This document shows positions 22,752 through 34,197 of a stretch of DNA of 64,000 bases, piece after piece. Position 1 is the first letter of the stretch. The number at the start of each line of letters is the position of its first letter. The notes beneath the pieces were generated by a model that did no database searches, was not told where the DNA came from, and saw only the letters and a list, made by a program, of their open reading frames with translations. The DNA is taken from contig NC_080541.1 of NCBI RefSeq assembly GCF_028640845.1, positions 155,092,502 through 155,156,501 of the forward strand, given 5' to 3'. The translations under genes were made by a program, and so were the position numbers. This DNA is from Ahaetulla prasina (taxonomy: Eukaryota; Chordata; Lepidosauria; Squamata; Colubridae).

Positions 22752-23019
22752 GTGAGTTTTTCTTCCCGTGTGATTTTGTTTTTACTTAATTGAATGTGCT
22801 TTGCAATTCTTGAGAAGAAGTGTTAAATGTCTCATGAAATGGCAGCAAAAAAAAAGTCAATGAGGAAATTCTCAGCATCTCTTCAACAGAAGATGCAAAT
22901 TGATTGATTGATTGATTGATTATTTCATGCCTTTATTATTTTTATAAATAATTCAAAATGACAAACATATTTCAAACTCCTTCTTCCTCCTGTTTTCTCC
23001 ACAATAATAACCCTGTATG

Positions 23020-23160
23020 ATGAGTTGGGTTGGAAGATTGAGCAACTGGCCCAAAGTCACCCAGTAGGCTTCAATTCCTAAGGTAGGACTAGAACTCAAG
23101 TGTCCTGGTTTCTAGCCTAATGCCTTAATCTTTAGAGTTAGACCAAACTGGCTGCCAAAT
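23020..23160 (-). mobile_element. MIR-like CORE-SINE fragment
   Basis: The phrase ACTGGCCCAAAGTCACCCAG and the end CTTTAGAGTTAGACCAAACT match the reverse complement of a common reptile MIR-like SINE. A (ATTG)n run lies nearby at 22896-22921. A related copy occurs in each unit of the 52-55 kb duplication. Confidence 0.6.
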
Positions 23161-23394
23161 TGTTCTGTTGAGTGTCTTGATATTTAAATAGAAACATCTC
23201 CTGTGCCTTTCTGATATAATTCATTCTGGGCTGAAATTTTTCCAAGAAAAATGACTTTCTGAAGTGATGGATAAACTGCAACCAACAATTTTATAGATCA
23301 GCCCAGAATGAATGCAATCTTATGGCAAACTGTATTCTGTGATGAAATCTATCTCCAGGGCTTCACCGATCACCTATGCATTGTGGATTATCAT

Positions 23395-23515
23395 ATGCAT
23401 TGTTGTTGCTGTTAGTTGTGAAGTCATGTCTAACCCATCATGACCCCATGGAGAACTTTCCTCCAGGTCTTCCTGTCCTCTACCATCCCCCGGAGACCAT
23501 TTAAGCTCACAATCA
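23395..23515 (-). mobile_element. Bov-B LINE-related 3' fragment
   Basis: GAAGTCATGTCTAACCCATC, GACCCCATGGAGAACTTTCC and the following CTTCCTGTCCTCTACCATC match the conserved 3' region of Bov-B-type elements in reverse orientation. Only about 120 bp remain. Bov-B is common in squamates. Confidence 0.65.
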
Positions 23516-24029
23516 TATGCATTATTAACTTGCAAATCTTTCTTATTTTCCAAAACATTTTTCAGTTTCAGATCAATGCACAATCTTGAGTCTTTACAAC
23601 ATTTTTTAACATTTTTTGGGGGGGAGTAAAAAATAATAGTAATTTAAATATACATGCAGTTCAAGGTGGATTAACAATCCACATCAAAATGACATTTATA
23701 AATACATTTAATTCTAATCCAACGTTAATTTTATTTTCTTAAAGATCATTCACCAAAATCAAATTATGTACAGATTTCAATTGGCATTTTTAAATCTATA
23801 CATTTCTAAACTTTCTGTATCCCAAAAAATGCCTTTTAATATGAATTTTTATTTGCATCATCAAAATTGGAATTGTGCAAACTCCAAATCATATTTGTGT
23901 TGAAATTTATCTCAGAAAGCAGATAAATAAAATCTCAATTTAATAGATTGTTTCCCAAGTATTTTCTGCTTCCAAACAGAAAACAATATTTAATTCCAGT
24001 TTTGTTTTTGAAACTCATTAATTCTTTAG

Positions 24030-24108
24030 TAAAGTAGTACGAGATCACTCAAGATCAATAGCATGAGATCTCATGCTACTAATCTCATGTGATCTCACGG
24101 TACTTTAG
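24030..24108. repeat. hairpin with perfect 20-bp palindrome
   Basis: TAGCATGAGATCTCATGCTA (24059-24078) is a perfect palindrome. Around it TAAAGTA..GAGATCAC (24030 on) pairs imperfectly with GTGATCTCACGGTACTTTAG (to 24108), giving a ~75-bp stem. It contains several GATC/AGATCT sites. Origin unknown; a degenerate MITE is possible. Confidence 0.7.
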
Positions 24109-24239
24109 GCCTCTGTTCGCTACGAATGCACCAAAAGCCTAAAGCAACAAAGCAGGCAAAGAAAGCGAATGGTTGCTAAGTTAACTGTCATAACTCATAG
24201 ATTACCTGTAGAGATATGCCTTTTTCTAAAGGCAACTGG

Positions 24240-24385
24240 ACTTTCCTTTTTTTTTGACAGCCAGAACTGTTTTTGGATGAGAAACAAAACATCTTCAAGG
24301 AAAAACAAAGAAAATCCACTTGCCTTTTGAAAAGCACCTTTGGAACAACCATGACCTGGATGACTAAGAATCTCCATAGACAGTA
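24240..24385 (+). mobile_element. possible Penelope-type 3' end fragment
   Basis: TTGGATGAGAAACAAAACATCTTCAAGG and CATGACCTGGATGACTAAGA resemble a common snake dispersed repeat whose GATGA..GAAAC.TCTTC motif is like the ends of Penelope elements (compare 18360-18390). The family assignment is tentative. Confidence 0.35.
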
Positions 24386-24455
24386 TAGATATGCATTTCC
24401 ATTATTTGTTTCTAGGATGATTTTTTAACTTTCTAATCTAATTTATGGTCCTGGA

Positions 24456-24748
24456 TATTAAATTGTGGAAGGCAATGAAGAGGCAGGATGACAGACAGTA
24501 ACTTCAGCTCTTTATTTAAGTAAGTGACTTCTGCCTAGGCTTAGCCGGCAGCACTCCCTTTTAAAAGGAGCTGTCCCACTGATTCAGCCATTGACAATGC
24601 TTTAGTTTTCCCTCTGTTTAAATCCACCAATCAGTGGCAGGCCCTGTTTGAATCCACCAATCAGTGATGGGCATGCAATTGTCCAGCTAGAGCTGGACCT
24701 GAGTGAAGCCTACATCCCTGGCTTCACTCGCTATTTACATATGTAACA
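24456..24748 (-). mobile_element. probable solo LTR
   Basis: On the minus strand it starts TGTTACATATGTAAATAGCG and carries two CCAAT-like motifs within ACTGATTGGTGGATT repeats, a TTTTAAAAGG box and AATAAAGAGCTG as a polyadenylation signal. The order promoter-then-polyA fits an LTR. The flanks CTGGA (24451-24455 and 24749-24753) match as a 5-bp duplication, but then the 3' terminus is not CA. Alternatively the LTR ends at 24464 (CCACA). Confidence 0.55.
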
Positions 24749-24753
24749 CTGGA

Positions 24754-25890
24754 GTTTTCTGATGATCTTCTGTCTAAATATTAAGCAGGCCAGACTTGCT
24801 TAGATTTTCAAGGTAAGTTAAGACTACCAGCAACAGATATATCTTCTAAAAACAAAGTTGCATTGCTTTCCTAGTGCTAGATATTTTCTCAAGCATTTAG
24901 CTTGATTGTCTCCATGTAGAACATTAATTTTAATTGTTTATGACACTACCAATTGTGCTAACATCTCTATTTCTTGACTCAAAATATCACATATAAAAAA
25001 AATTGTAATGCCGGTATGTAATCCATCTGGATTAAACCTGAAGTGGAAAAGATTAAAAGAAATATATAATGTCCAAGTTTCCTTAAAAGTTTATTGTAAT
25101 AACTAGAAAAAATATTCATGCCTATATTGATAAAATACGCTACTCATTTGACCAAAGTAGTTATGAGAAAACATGGTATTCAATGTTGATTTTTAGCACT
25201 ATTTGAAGAAAAGAAGTCTGAAGACCAATCAATATCACTCTTGACATTTGCAGTCCACCTCTTCAAAACTGAGATAATTGAGTATTTAAAGGAATACAAC
25301 TCTTCTATTGATCTGAGGAATTTTAGGCACTATACTTCGAAGAGCACACTCAATTCATATATATAAAGCAGATTCCAAAGTTGATCTGTCTATGAGGCTC
25401 AGCAATTTTAGGCATATTGTAAAAGCTAAAGAAAAATACAGTCAGTGGCATCAATAATGGTGTGAAAGACTATGTTACATAAAACTCTATTGTCTTTACA
25501 AACACAAAAAGAAATACATAAAGCTATTGTCTGTACAAACACAGGAAAATATAATTTAGATCCTAAGCTATCTATTGCATTAAAAAAGAAAAGGAAATGG
25601 TTTATAATGCATTAGGAAAAATGCATTGACAAAAAAACAACAACTTGACATATTGAGAGCCAGTTCATGCAATTACACTTATGCCAAAAAAGAGAGAAAA
25701 GTATTGGATACTTTTATGTTCCAGTATTGAAAGAGAAAAATACAAAGAAAGAAGGACACAAAGAGTGTTTTGCTTACGATGTCATCCAAATTTGGTTGGA
25801 ATCAATTAATTTTGAGATGTTGAATTTATATTCTACCAACAAAAAAATAAAGGGAGACTAGTATAGATCTATTTCAAGCTATTTAACTCT
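24754..25890. other. no gene seen
   Basis: AT-rich DNA. Two short near-repeats (CTATTGTCTTTACAAACACA near 25489 and CTATTGTCTGTACAAACACA near 25524) suggest a small local duplication. Confidence 0.45.
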
Positions 25891-25894
25891 CGTT

Positions 25895-25990
25895 AGCTAG
25901 CCATACCCTTCTGAGATTTGAACCTGGGCTATTTGCATATTAGGTAGATGTATTAACCTCTAAGACACAGGCTCTCCTCTTGGGCTACAC
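25895..25990 (-). mobile_element. degenerate tRNA-derived SINE fragment
   Basis: On the minus strand CTTAGAGGTTAATACATC resembles box A and GGTTCAAATCTC is a good box B at tRNA-like spacing. No body or tail is recognised. Confidence 0.5.
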
Positions 25991-26073
25991 CAGGAAAGAG
26001 ATTAAGTGTTTTTTCCAGTGAAACCTGTCTATCAGGGCAACCTGGTCTACCCAAATATGGGACGGAGCAAATA

Positions 26074-26208
26074 CCCTATTTTCCCCAAAATAAGACATCC
26101 CCTGATAATAAGCCCAATTGGACTTTTGAATGCATGGCAATAAGGCCAAGCACTTATTTCAGGGTTCACAAAAATATAAGACAGGATCTTATTTTCGGGA
26201 AAACACAG
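26074..26208. mobile_element. MITE with TA target, TIR ...TTTTCCCCAAAATAAGAC
   Basis: The left end CCCTATTTTCCCCAAAATAA is complementary to the right end CTTATTTTCGGGAAAACACA. TA dinucleotides flank (26072-26073 and 26209-26210). It matches a very common reptile MITE; a Tc1/mariner-like origin is inferred from the TA target. Confidence 0.7.
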
Positions 26209-26210
26209 TA

Positions 26211-26864
26211 TATATTGGCAAATGCCATGATTTTGATTTTCTGATAATTGAATTCCTTGTTGATCTTCCTTGCAATACTGGGATAGTGCACTCTTTTAAG
26301 ATCAGTGGGTGTTATTGAGAGTATTTCTGCATTATCTGCACAAAATAAAACAGAAGTATGTATTCCAGCTAGTTCTGGGGAGTGAATATGAAAGTTCATG
26401 ATGAGGACATGGAAGTTGATGTAAAGAATGAATTGTGTGTGTGTGTGTGCGCACGCGCGCCATGCAGCCTTGCTTGATTCCTTTCTGAGTTCCAGTGGCA
26501 CTATTTGATGGCCCTGGTGTATGAAATCATTATTGCAGTTTCCACGTATGTAACTATACTTGTGTGTGTGGATGGGTAGGTGGGTGTCCATGCAGACAGA
26601 AACACAAATATGGTGCTATACAGCAACAGAAAACAAAATGAAAGCCTGTGATAATTCCACAAAAAGCTACAAAGAAACCACTTTAAATTGTCATGCTAAT
26701 GCAATGATCACATTTTCTGCACCTTGGATGTAATTCAGCTAGCTCTGGAGTTTGCATTCATTTTAATTATTATTATTATTATTTCTTTAAGCCTCTGTTT
26801 CTTTATTTTGAACTGCAGTTCCCTATTTCTGTTAGTGGGACAATGTTGGCTTTTTTTCGCTCAC
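26211..26864. other. no gene seen; (GT)n run
   Basis: A TG/CG dinucleotide run lies at 26435-26460 and ATT repeats near 26766-26784. No supported gene. Confidence 0.45.
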
Positions 26865-26894
26865 CTTTAGCTTCACTCTCAAATGCCATTTATT
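26865..26894 (-). other. candidate 30-nt microexon (weak)
   Basis: On the minus strand a long T tract and GCTTCAG precede 30 nt that are followed by GTGAGC. The open phase reads NKWHLRVKLK. Splice signals look good, but the T tract and small size make chance plausible and no protein is recognised. Confidence 0.2.
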
Positions 26895-27045
26895 CTGAAG
26901 CAAAAAAAAAAAAATTGTAAGGAAAGTACAATCACCTATGTGGATATCCAGGCTAAAGTCGCAGCGTGAATTATTTGGTGTAAACTGAAATTGACCACGG
27001 CTGATGTATTTACACACTGCTGGAAGAATAAAAAGTGATCTTTTT

Positions 27046-27110
27046 TTTTTTTTAACATTTATATCCCGCCCTTCTCTGAAGACTCAGGGCGGCTTACAGT
27101 GTGTAAGGCA
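27046..27110 (-). mobile_element. L2-type LINE 3' tail
   Basis: ATCCCGCCCTTCTCTGAAGA ... CAGGGCGG is the conserved GC hairpin found at the 3' end of the L2 copies at 11.3, 51.3 and 58.9 kb. A T run precedes it. Confidence 0.7.
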
Positions 27111-27990
27111 ATCTTAAGAAGGAAGGAGAGTTTTTAAGACATATAACAGAATTAGAACTATATATAAAGAACCACCTGTTAAGACAAATATATAAATTGC
27201 TATTGAAATATGATACAGAGACAGAAGTAGGAAAAGCTTGTGTGATAAATTGGGCACAAACTTTTAAAGAAACAATTACATTACAACAACTGAGGGACTT
27301 ATAAAAGAATTAAATAAATTTTTTTTCCTAAAGCTGTAATTTAAGAAAAAAATTGGTACAAAATATTTTATAGATGGTAATAACTCTGTCCATAACTGCA
27401 AAAATACTTAAATCATATAATAATACATGTTGGAAATGTTGTGATACAGAAGGACATTTTTCTCATATCTGGTAGTTATATTAAAAAAAATTAAATTACT
27501 GGAAAGAAATACGCAGAAGTATTAAAAAAAATTAAAGCAAGGATTGAATTAAAACTTTGTTTCTCAAAAATCTTCCCAGAACAAATGAATTTTTAAAAAG
27601 TCATAATCTATTAAGACAATCTTTTCTTCACCGTGCACTCCCCTTAAATACCTTTTCTGGCCGTGGGCCATAGACCACGGCCACAGGCCATGGACCACAG
27701 CCACAGACCACCAAGGTTTACCAATAAATCATAACATTTCTTCAAGCCTTTGTGGATTCCCTTTGACAACATCCTGGCCTCCCAGGGGTCTGTGGACCAC
27801 AGATTGAGAACCACTGTATTAAGATACATGCTAAAGGCTGCAAGGAGAAATTTTGCTTCACATTTAAAAAGAGATATTTTGCTCACAATATCAGATTGGA
27901 AAAGTTGGAGAATGTACAGCAATAGCAAAATCAACTGAACTTTGATTAAATTTAGGCAAGAATGGCTTCCCTATATAACAAGGTAAAGTC
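27111..27990 (+). mobile_element. L1 ORF2 C-terminal fragment, decayed
   Basis: Plus-strand, stop-riddled sequence aligns in meaning with the 9.0-9.3 kb L1: INWAQTFKETITLQQ, then NNTCWKCCDTEGHFSHIWW (the L1 cysteine region), and after the inserted hAT element ISDWKSWRMYSNSKI, the terminal ORF2 block. A 200-bp MITE at 27617-27816 interrupts it. Confidence 0.75.
27617..27816. mobile_element. non-autonomous hAT element with 8-bp TSD
   Basis: It is flanked by a perfect 8-bp duplication TATTAAGA (27609-27616 and 27817-27824), the size made by hAT transposases. The right terminus (GATTGAGAACCACTG) is a typical hAT end; the left CAATCTTTTCTTC matches it only partly. It sits inside the L1 fragment, so it inserted later. 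Confidence 0.75.
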
Positions 27991-28230
27991 AGATATTTAG
28001 AGTATGGTTTTAAAGAAAAATTGGCAAATGCCTTGTGTCCTTTGCTGGTTATGTATCTGTTCTTCAGTTTCCTGCAAGCGTTTTTCTATATTTTAGAAAG
28101 CTCACATTTGTACCCACATTGACGTTTTTAGATGTCTCCTATTTTCCTTTTTGCTAAAAATTGTTTGTGGTTGCAGCTTTGATACTCTTACTTGACTGGA
28201 ATTTCCATTTTTCCTACTTTTCTCTTACAG

Positions 28231-28442
28231 GATTTCGAATCTGTTGGCCTAAATTTCCTTCCATCTGAGTTCATAAACATTGGATCTTCTGACATCCAGT
28301 GCAAAATGAAGTCCAGAATAACATGGCCATTTTCTGCCAAAAATCCAGTTACTGTACCTTCACTTCTGCAAGCAATACCTTCACTCTTAATAAGGCTTCA
28401 GTCCAGATAGCAGACATGAGGAAAAAGAAGAAATTTAATAAA
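28231..28442 (+). other. candidate exon / alternative last exon (weak)
   Basis: A strong acceptor (TTTTCTCTTACAG, ending 28230) precedes 59 open codons beginning DFESVGLNFLPSEFINIGSS with a stop TAG at 28408. AATAAA follows at 28437, and GTAAGA at 28443 is also donor-like. I recognise no protein. Good splice signal, no homology. Confidence 0.25.
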
Positions 28443-28526
28443 GTAAGATATGTTCATGAGGTGACACTTTAAGATAAATTAAGGCGAGATGTCTTAAAGA
28501 CATAACCATATCCTCCTTAAAAGAAT

Positions 28527-28690
28527 TACAGAATAACACTGTTGAAAAGGTATCTTGGAGGTCGTCTAGCCCAACTCCTTACTCAAGCAGGAAATCCTAT
28601 AACATGTCTGGCAAATGGCTGTCCAATCTCTTCCTAAACACCTCCAGTGTTGGAGCTGTCACAACTTTTGGATGACCTGGGTTTTTCATT
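28527..28690 (-). mobile_element. amniote CR1 3' fragment
   Basis: ATCTTGGAGGTCGTCTAGCC, ACTCAAGCAGGAAATCCTAT and ATGGCTGTCCAATCTCTTCC are the reverse complement of the general CR1 3' region. A 25-bp tandem (TTTATTTCCTTTAGCATT) follows at 28690-28750. Confidence 0.7.
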
Positions 28691-28750
28691 TCCTTTAGCA
28701 TTTTTTTATTTCCTTTAGCATTCTTTTATTTCCTTTAGCATCCTTTAGCA

Positions 28751-29696
28751 TTAATTTAAACGTAATTTAGAATAGCTCCATTTGAAAGTTCCATCTGGCG
28801 AACTTGTGCTTCATTCACTACCTGTATTCTCTCATGCTCCTTCATTCATTGGAATGCCTTCATGAAACTGCACCTCTCAGATTTCTTCCATTATGGATAT
28901 CAGATATTGATTTCTTCACTGAACAAAATAGCTTTGTAACTGATATTCAGTCTTTGCCCTGCGCTTAAATCTCACTTTGATGAAATTGCACAAAATTTGG
29001 CTGCCAGAAAATAAATAGAAAGCTTTATTTTCATGATACCAGGGAGGGAAAAAAAATCCAAATTAAGATGTTTTCCAAAACTTCTCTAAGAATGTTGTTT
29101 TGCTTTGTTGCCGCTAAACTGTGCAACATGCAAGCTAAAAATTACCAGCAAGAGAGACAAGTGTTGCAATAACTTCACTCCTGCTGGGAGAACACCTGGA
29201 CTTGGTTAGATGTTTGCAAATAGCTAGAGCATCTGTATGCTAAAATTATTTAAACTAAAAGAAAAGGAGTTGATATCTTCCTAATATGCTATTGCATGTA
29301 CAAGTACTATTTGAGAAAACATTAGCAAATACGTCACTTCCCTCAAAACCAATATTCTGCACATATAGTAATTGTTATTTAACGAAAAGCAACCATCTAT
29401 AAGCTTCCACTGAGACTCTAGTTCCATATGAAAATGGGAAATGTAAAAAGATTGAAAGCATTAGAAAATGAAAAATCTATAGGGGTTTCTGGATTATAGC
29501 TTTGTTCATTCTGTATTATTATTATTTTTAATTTATATCTATAGGATTACTAATTACTCAGGGAGCTTTCTTCATAGTTAAACTTAGATGCTTATGAGCA
29601 TATGAAGAAATACTTTTTAATATTACCTCTCCTTCTCTTTCTTTAAACAGCTATTGCTTAAAATTATTGATATGGTTTCCCATGGTTTCCCATGTA
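28751..29696. other. no gene seen
   Basis: AT-rich unique sequence without recognisable genes or repeats. Confidence 0.45.
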
Positions 29697-29905
29697 AGAG
29701 CCCTGATGGTACAGTGGTTATAATGCAGCATTGCAAGGTTAACTATGCTCATAATCTTGACAGGCTAAGGACTTCCATCCTTCTGAGGTCGGCAAAATGG
29801 GGACCCAGATTGTTGGGTGCAATATGCTGACATTGTAAAACTGCCCAAAGGGTACAGTAAAGCACTATGGAGTGGTTTATAAGTCTAAGTGCTACTGCTA
29901 TGTAT
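29697..29905 (+). mobile_element. tRNA-related SINE (second snake family)
   Basis: AGCCCTGATGGTACAGTGGT gives a box-A-like start; CTTCCATCCTTCTGAGGTCG and TATAAGTCTAAGTGCTACTG match a common squamate SINE consensus known from many snake loci. Box B is degenerate. Confidence 0.7.
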
Positions 29906-30212
29906 CACTTGAGAGAAAGCTGAGCTTTATTTGTAACTCAGTCGAAAAAGTGTGCACCATAGTTGCATTTGTGCATGTACATTTAAATCCTTCTGTGTTT
30001 ATTAATTTATTCCTTCCTTCCCACACAGAGTTACAAATAAATTAAGTAGATTATCCTCCCCTCAAAAGGCTACATTTACCTAGATTTGGATTCAACGATG
30101 TATGTCTATCGTTCACCAATTTTATGCAGGCCAGCTTTCTAAAATGCATTCATTGCGTCTCAGTTTTTAATCACCATATCTACTGATTGCTATATGTCCT
30201 CACTGATGACAA

Positions 30213-30215
30213 AAT

Positions 30216-30247
<32 letters not shown>

Positions 30248-30345
30248 TCGTATTTATATACCGCCCTATCTCCCTAGGGACTCAGGGCGGTTCACAGGCA
30301 GATAAAAAAGTACAAATAAATACAGAATAAAATAACAATTAAAAA
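30213..30345 (-). mobile_element. L2-type LINE 3' tail with (TTTA)n
   Basis: A TTTA repeat (30215-30248) precedes TATACCGCCCTATCTCCCTA ... CAGGGCGG, the same terminal hairpin as in other L2 copies. Only ~130 bp remain. Confidence 0.8.
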
Positions 30346-32332
30346 ACACATTAGAAACTCATGTTTTGGAAGGCTCTGAATAGACAGGAATAGTTATTTT
30401 AAAAGCTATAGAAATTTCCATAGCTTTGGGTTTGATTTTTATCTACACACTTCAGAGGGGAAAAGAACAAAGTGCTCCTAAAATCTAGCTCCAATATTTA
30501 GCATGGTCCACTTTAGATTTTGTCATTTGGAGCCAACATCTATCTCATGTGTTGAAAAGTGGGCATGTTGCTGAAATTCAGAGGAAATTTAAGTATAGTT
30601 TTGCATTTCCAGTATCTTAGTTTGGAAAGTACTGGCATCAAAATTCATAATTTTCACATACAACTTTGCTTCACTGTTTCCATGGTGTTTGCATTCTTTA
30701 AAAGCATTAACATTTTATACTAAACAATTTCGCGTATTTTTTTTTAAAAAATAGCAATCTCTCAAATATTTGTGGAAAGTTTATGTAGCTCATTTCTAGT
30801 TTAGTCTACACCCAGCAGCATCTCAGTCAATGCTGATCAGAGCAGGATGCACGCACTCAGTTCACCCAGCCAAATACAGCTTGTTTATTTATTAAATATC
30901 AGCAAACATATTTATGAACTGGCAAAGTTCAAGACAAAAGACAGGGTAAAACAAGGAGAGGGAGAGAGGCATGAACAAGAGGCAGAAGATTAAAAGGTCA
31001 GGGGCTTGATATAAACAATATATATTAGCTACATCCATAAAAATGATCTATATATTAGAAGGTCAGAATTTTCCAAAGCTACTGAAAATAATACCACAGA
31101 TAATTAGCAGAGGCAGTCCCAAATGGAGTGGCCTTGCTTATTCCAGTTTTATCCTATTCTTGTACCTATTAGCAACGAAATAAAGAGATAAGTAGGACAT
31201 CAGGTGGTAACACATCTATTGTGGACAATGGAGAAAATCTATGTTGTGGGTAGGATTGATTTAGCCAAAAATATTTATCAAACACCTTCCTGAAATTTTG
31301 TTGGGGGGCAAGAAGAGAAGTACATGAAAGATTAACAAAGACTTGTAGCTCTGTGCTTTTGGTGAACCAGCGCACAATTTAAATGGTAAGTTAATTAAAT
31401 TGATGTATAACATGAGACATCTGAAACTTTTGATGGAATAACTGATCTCTAATGACTTAGTCCTACCAATAAATTATTACATTATTCTACAGTCATGTAA
31501 GATAGTCAAATATCTGAGTAAAAATATTACTCCAGACACATTTTCTCTGTGCTACTATGCTACTGAGGTTCAACATATAGGACTGAGAGATTTTCTTTTA
31601 CATTCCCACTCAACTGTGAAGTTCATTGGATAATTGGGCTGATCAGCCTCCTTTTTTAAGCGAATTGTAGATTTTAGTTATTTTGTTTTAATTATATTTA
31701 GTTGTCTCATTTAGTACTAGTAATGCATTGGAATAAATAATTTACTTATTTATAATAATAAATAAAATTGCTAATTTTAAGAGTTTAATATTACTATTAG
31801 CATTAGTAATTCTGGTATAAAGGCTAGCTGGTATTTTAAAGCCCTGAAATCCAAGAGTTTTGGACCACCTACTGTTGATGAGTTGGATAAAGCAAGAGCC
31901 AAAAAAGAATTTAAGAAAGGCTAAAGGGAATAACAAACTTTTGCAGGGAGAACATTTCAAGCATTCTGATCATGCCAGCATTGTAGATACTTCTTGGCAG
32001 CTAAAACTAAAGGATTAACTGCAGTACAAGGACACCATACATAAGTCATCTTCTTCCTTGCAACCTCCACTAATAAATCTCACCCCTTACTTGATGGGGA
32101 AGTGGATTATTTCCCTTTTCTCCAAAGATGAGGTTTTAATAAGAGAGAGGAGAGGTTGCTATGAAGTGTGTGTGTGTGTGTGTGGTGTGTGTCTGGATTT
32201 GGTTGCCTAGAATTGCCTTCAAAATATCCAAATAGTTATTGCTATATTTGAGATGATGTTGGTTGCCAACCAGAAAATATATGCATTAAAGTCACTAATG
32301 GAAAAAAATAAGAACCTCAATAATGGGTTAAG
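30346..32332. other. no gene seen; (GT)n at ~32168
   Basis: AT-rich unique sequence; a GT run lies at 32167-32190. No supported feature otherwise. Confidence 0.45.
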
Positions 32333-32405
32333 TTTAAAGAGTTAAGTTGGTGTCTGACTTCATAACAATAATTTATGAAGTCAGATACCAACTTAACTCT
32401 TTAAA
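32333..32405. repeat. near-perfect hairpin, 33-bp arms
   Basis: Arms 32333-32365 and 32373-32405 are reverse complements with a single mismatch around a 7-nt loop. It begins TTTAAAGAGTTAAGTTGG and ends with its complement. The tight structure suggests a recent palindrome or a MITE core. Confidence 0.85.
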
Positions 32406-33407
32406 ATGTACTGAAATCCACTATGGAGGGGGACTTACAATGACACAGAATTCTGCACCAGACATTCCCTTCAATTAGGTTTAAGGAACACAATAAAAAA
32501 ACAATATTCTCTTTCACAACTTTTCCATTGTGAGGGTATTCCATTATACTGACAGAAATGTCCTGCCTCCCCAGATGCCATGGAATTAAAAGGACAATTC
32601 TGACTTTTAGGCATTTTATTTTCCTTTCAATGTTTTCTAACTCAAAACATTCCTGAGGAGATTTCGCATTACCCTAATTTGGGATTTTCACAATAGCAAT
32701 GTATAGCCTCTGCTAAACTCTGGAAGGGAAGCCAAAACTGTGAGAAACAAGGGTACACATTTCTGAGCTCAGAATCTCAGTCAATAATTATCTGTACAGT
32801 GGAAATATCCACCAACCCCAAGGTCAGGATCAGATAAACAAGAAGAGAAACACAGTAGATTTAATTAAAGGGAAGGCTTGATCATCGGTTGACCTTATGG
32901 AGAAAGAGGAAGATTTAACCCAGTTGGTTGACACTCTTTCCACACAGGGAGAGTGAATGATTTTAAATAATCTTCAGACAAGTGCTGCAAGTGAGTCACT
33001 TAACACTTTATTGCCCTCCAGTTGTCCTTCTGCTGAAATGCTGACAAGTCCACTCTCTGAAAACTTAACTTCTCTGTTAAATAAAAGGAGAAGGCATTCC
33101 AGCAAGAGGCACATTTATACAAAAGAAAAGAGCACCAAGCTGGTCAGTGTAACACAATGTAATTTTATTTAACCATTGGTGTGATCAGCCAACTGCTTAT
33201 AAGTCTTACAATTGACTTCTGAAGAACTGCTTGGACTAACTACAACCTGTCCCCATTAGTTCTTTCCTTTTGAGTCCTGATTCCATTTATTAGTCGCTGT
33301 TCATCTACATTCTACCATTCTACCTTACAAGTTAACCTTTGTTACAGGAGCTTTGAACGCTCATTGACTCTGATCCTCCGGTCTGACTTTATTTGCTCCT
33401 TCCTCAA
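32406..33407. other. no gene seen
   Basis: Unique DNA. The open frame 32957-33172 shows no domain or splice context. Confidence 0.45.
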
Positions 33408-33412
33408 AAATT

Positions 33413-33495
<83 letters not shown>

Positions 33496-34192
33496 TCACA
33501 ACAGTATACGTAAACATCGACATAAAACAACAACACATCATAAAAGAAAAACATATATATAAGTAAAAGTATGCAATAACTATATTAATTTGATATAATG
33601 AAAGGGAACAATAGGACAGGAACGGTAGGCACTTTTGTGCTCTTATGCACACCCCTTATAGTCCTCTTAGGAATGGGGTGAGGTCAATAGTAGACAGTTT
33701 TTGGTTGAAGTTTTTGGGATTTTGAGAAGAGACCACAGAGTCAGGTAGTGAGTTCCAAGCGTTAACAACTCTGTTACAGAAGTCAAATTTTCTGCAATCA
33801 AGTTTGAAGCGGTTGACATTAAGTTTGAATCTATTGTTTGCTCTTGTATTATTGCGATTGAAGCTGAAGTAGTCTTTTACAGAAGGATATTGCAATAGAT
33901 GATTCTGTGTGTTAAACACAGGTCATGTCGGAGTCGGCGGAGTTCTAAGTTTTCTAATCCGAGGATTTCAAGTCTGGTGGTATAAGATATTTTGTTGTTT
34001 TCAGAGGAGCGGAGAAATCTTCTTGTAAAATATTTCTGGACGCGTTCAATTGTATTAATGTCAGAGATGTGATATGGGTTCCAGACAGGTGAGCTGTATT
34101 CAAGAATAGGTCTGGCAAATATTTTGTATGCTCTGGTTAGTAGTGTAGAGTTTTTGGAAAATAAGCTGCGTAAAATTAGGTTTACAACTCCT
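33408..34192 (-). pseudogene. CR1-like LINE, C-terminal part of RT and 3' tail
   Basis: On the minus strand, sequence below the ERV encodes the end of the RT ORF: PYHISDINTIERVQKYFTRR, then LNVNRFKLDCRKFDFCNRVV and NAWNSLPDSVV ... LTPFLRGL with a stop near 33656. A 3' UTR (GCCTACCGTTCCTGTCCTA) and a long TTTA tail (33408-33495) follow. The first half of this ORF lies beyond the ERV at 41146-41505. A frame break lies near 33920. Confidence 0.8.
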
Positions 34193-34197
34193 AGAGC
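34193..34197. repeat. 5' target-site duplication of the ERV (AGAGC)
   Basis: AGAGC directly precedes TGTGGGAG of the 5' LTR and is repeated at 41141-41145 after the 3' LTR. Within the LINE it lies in the RT frame. Confidence 0.85.

Noticed and set aside
30820..31020. Possible LTR near 30.9 kb
   Set aside because: No TG...CA ends, promoter or duplication could be found.
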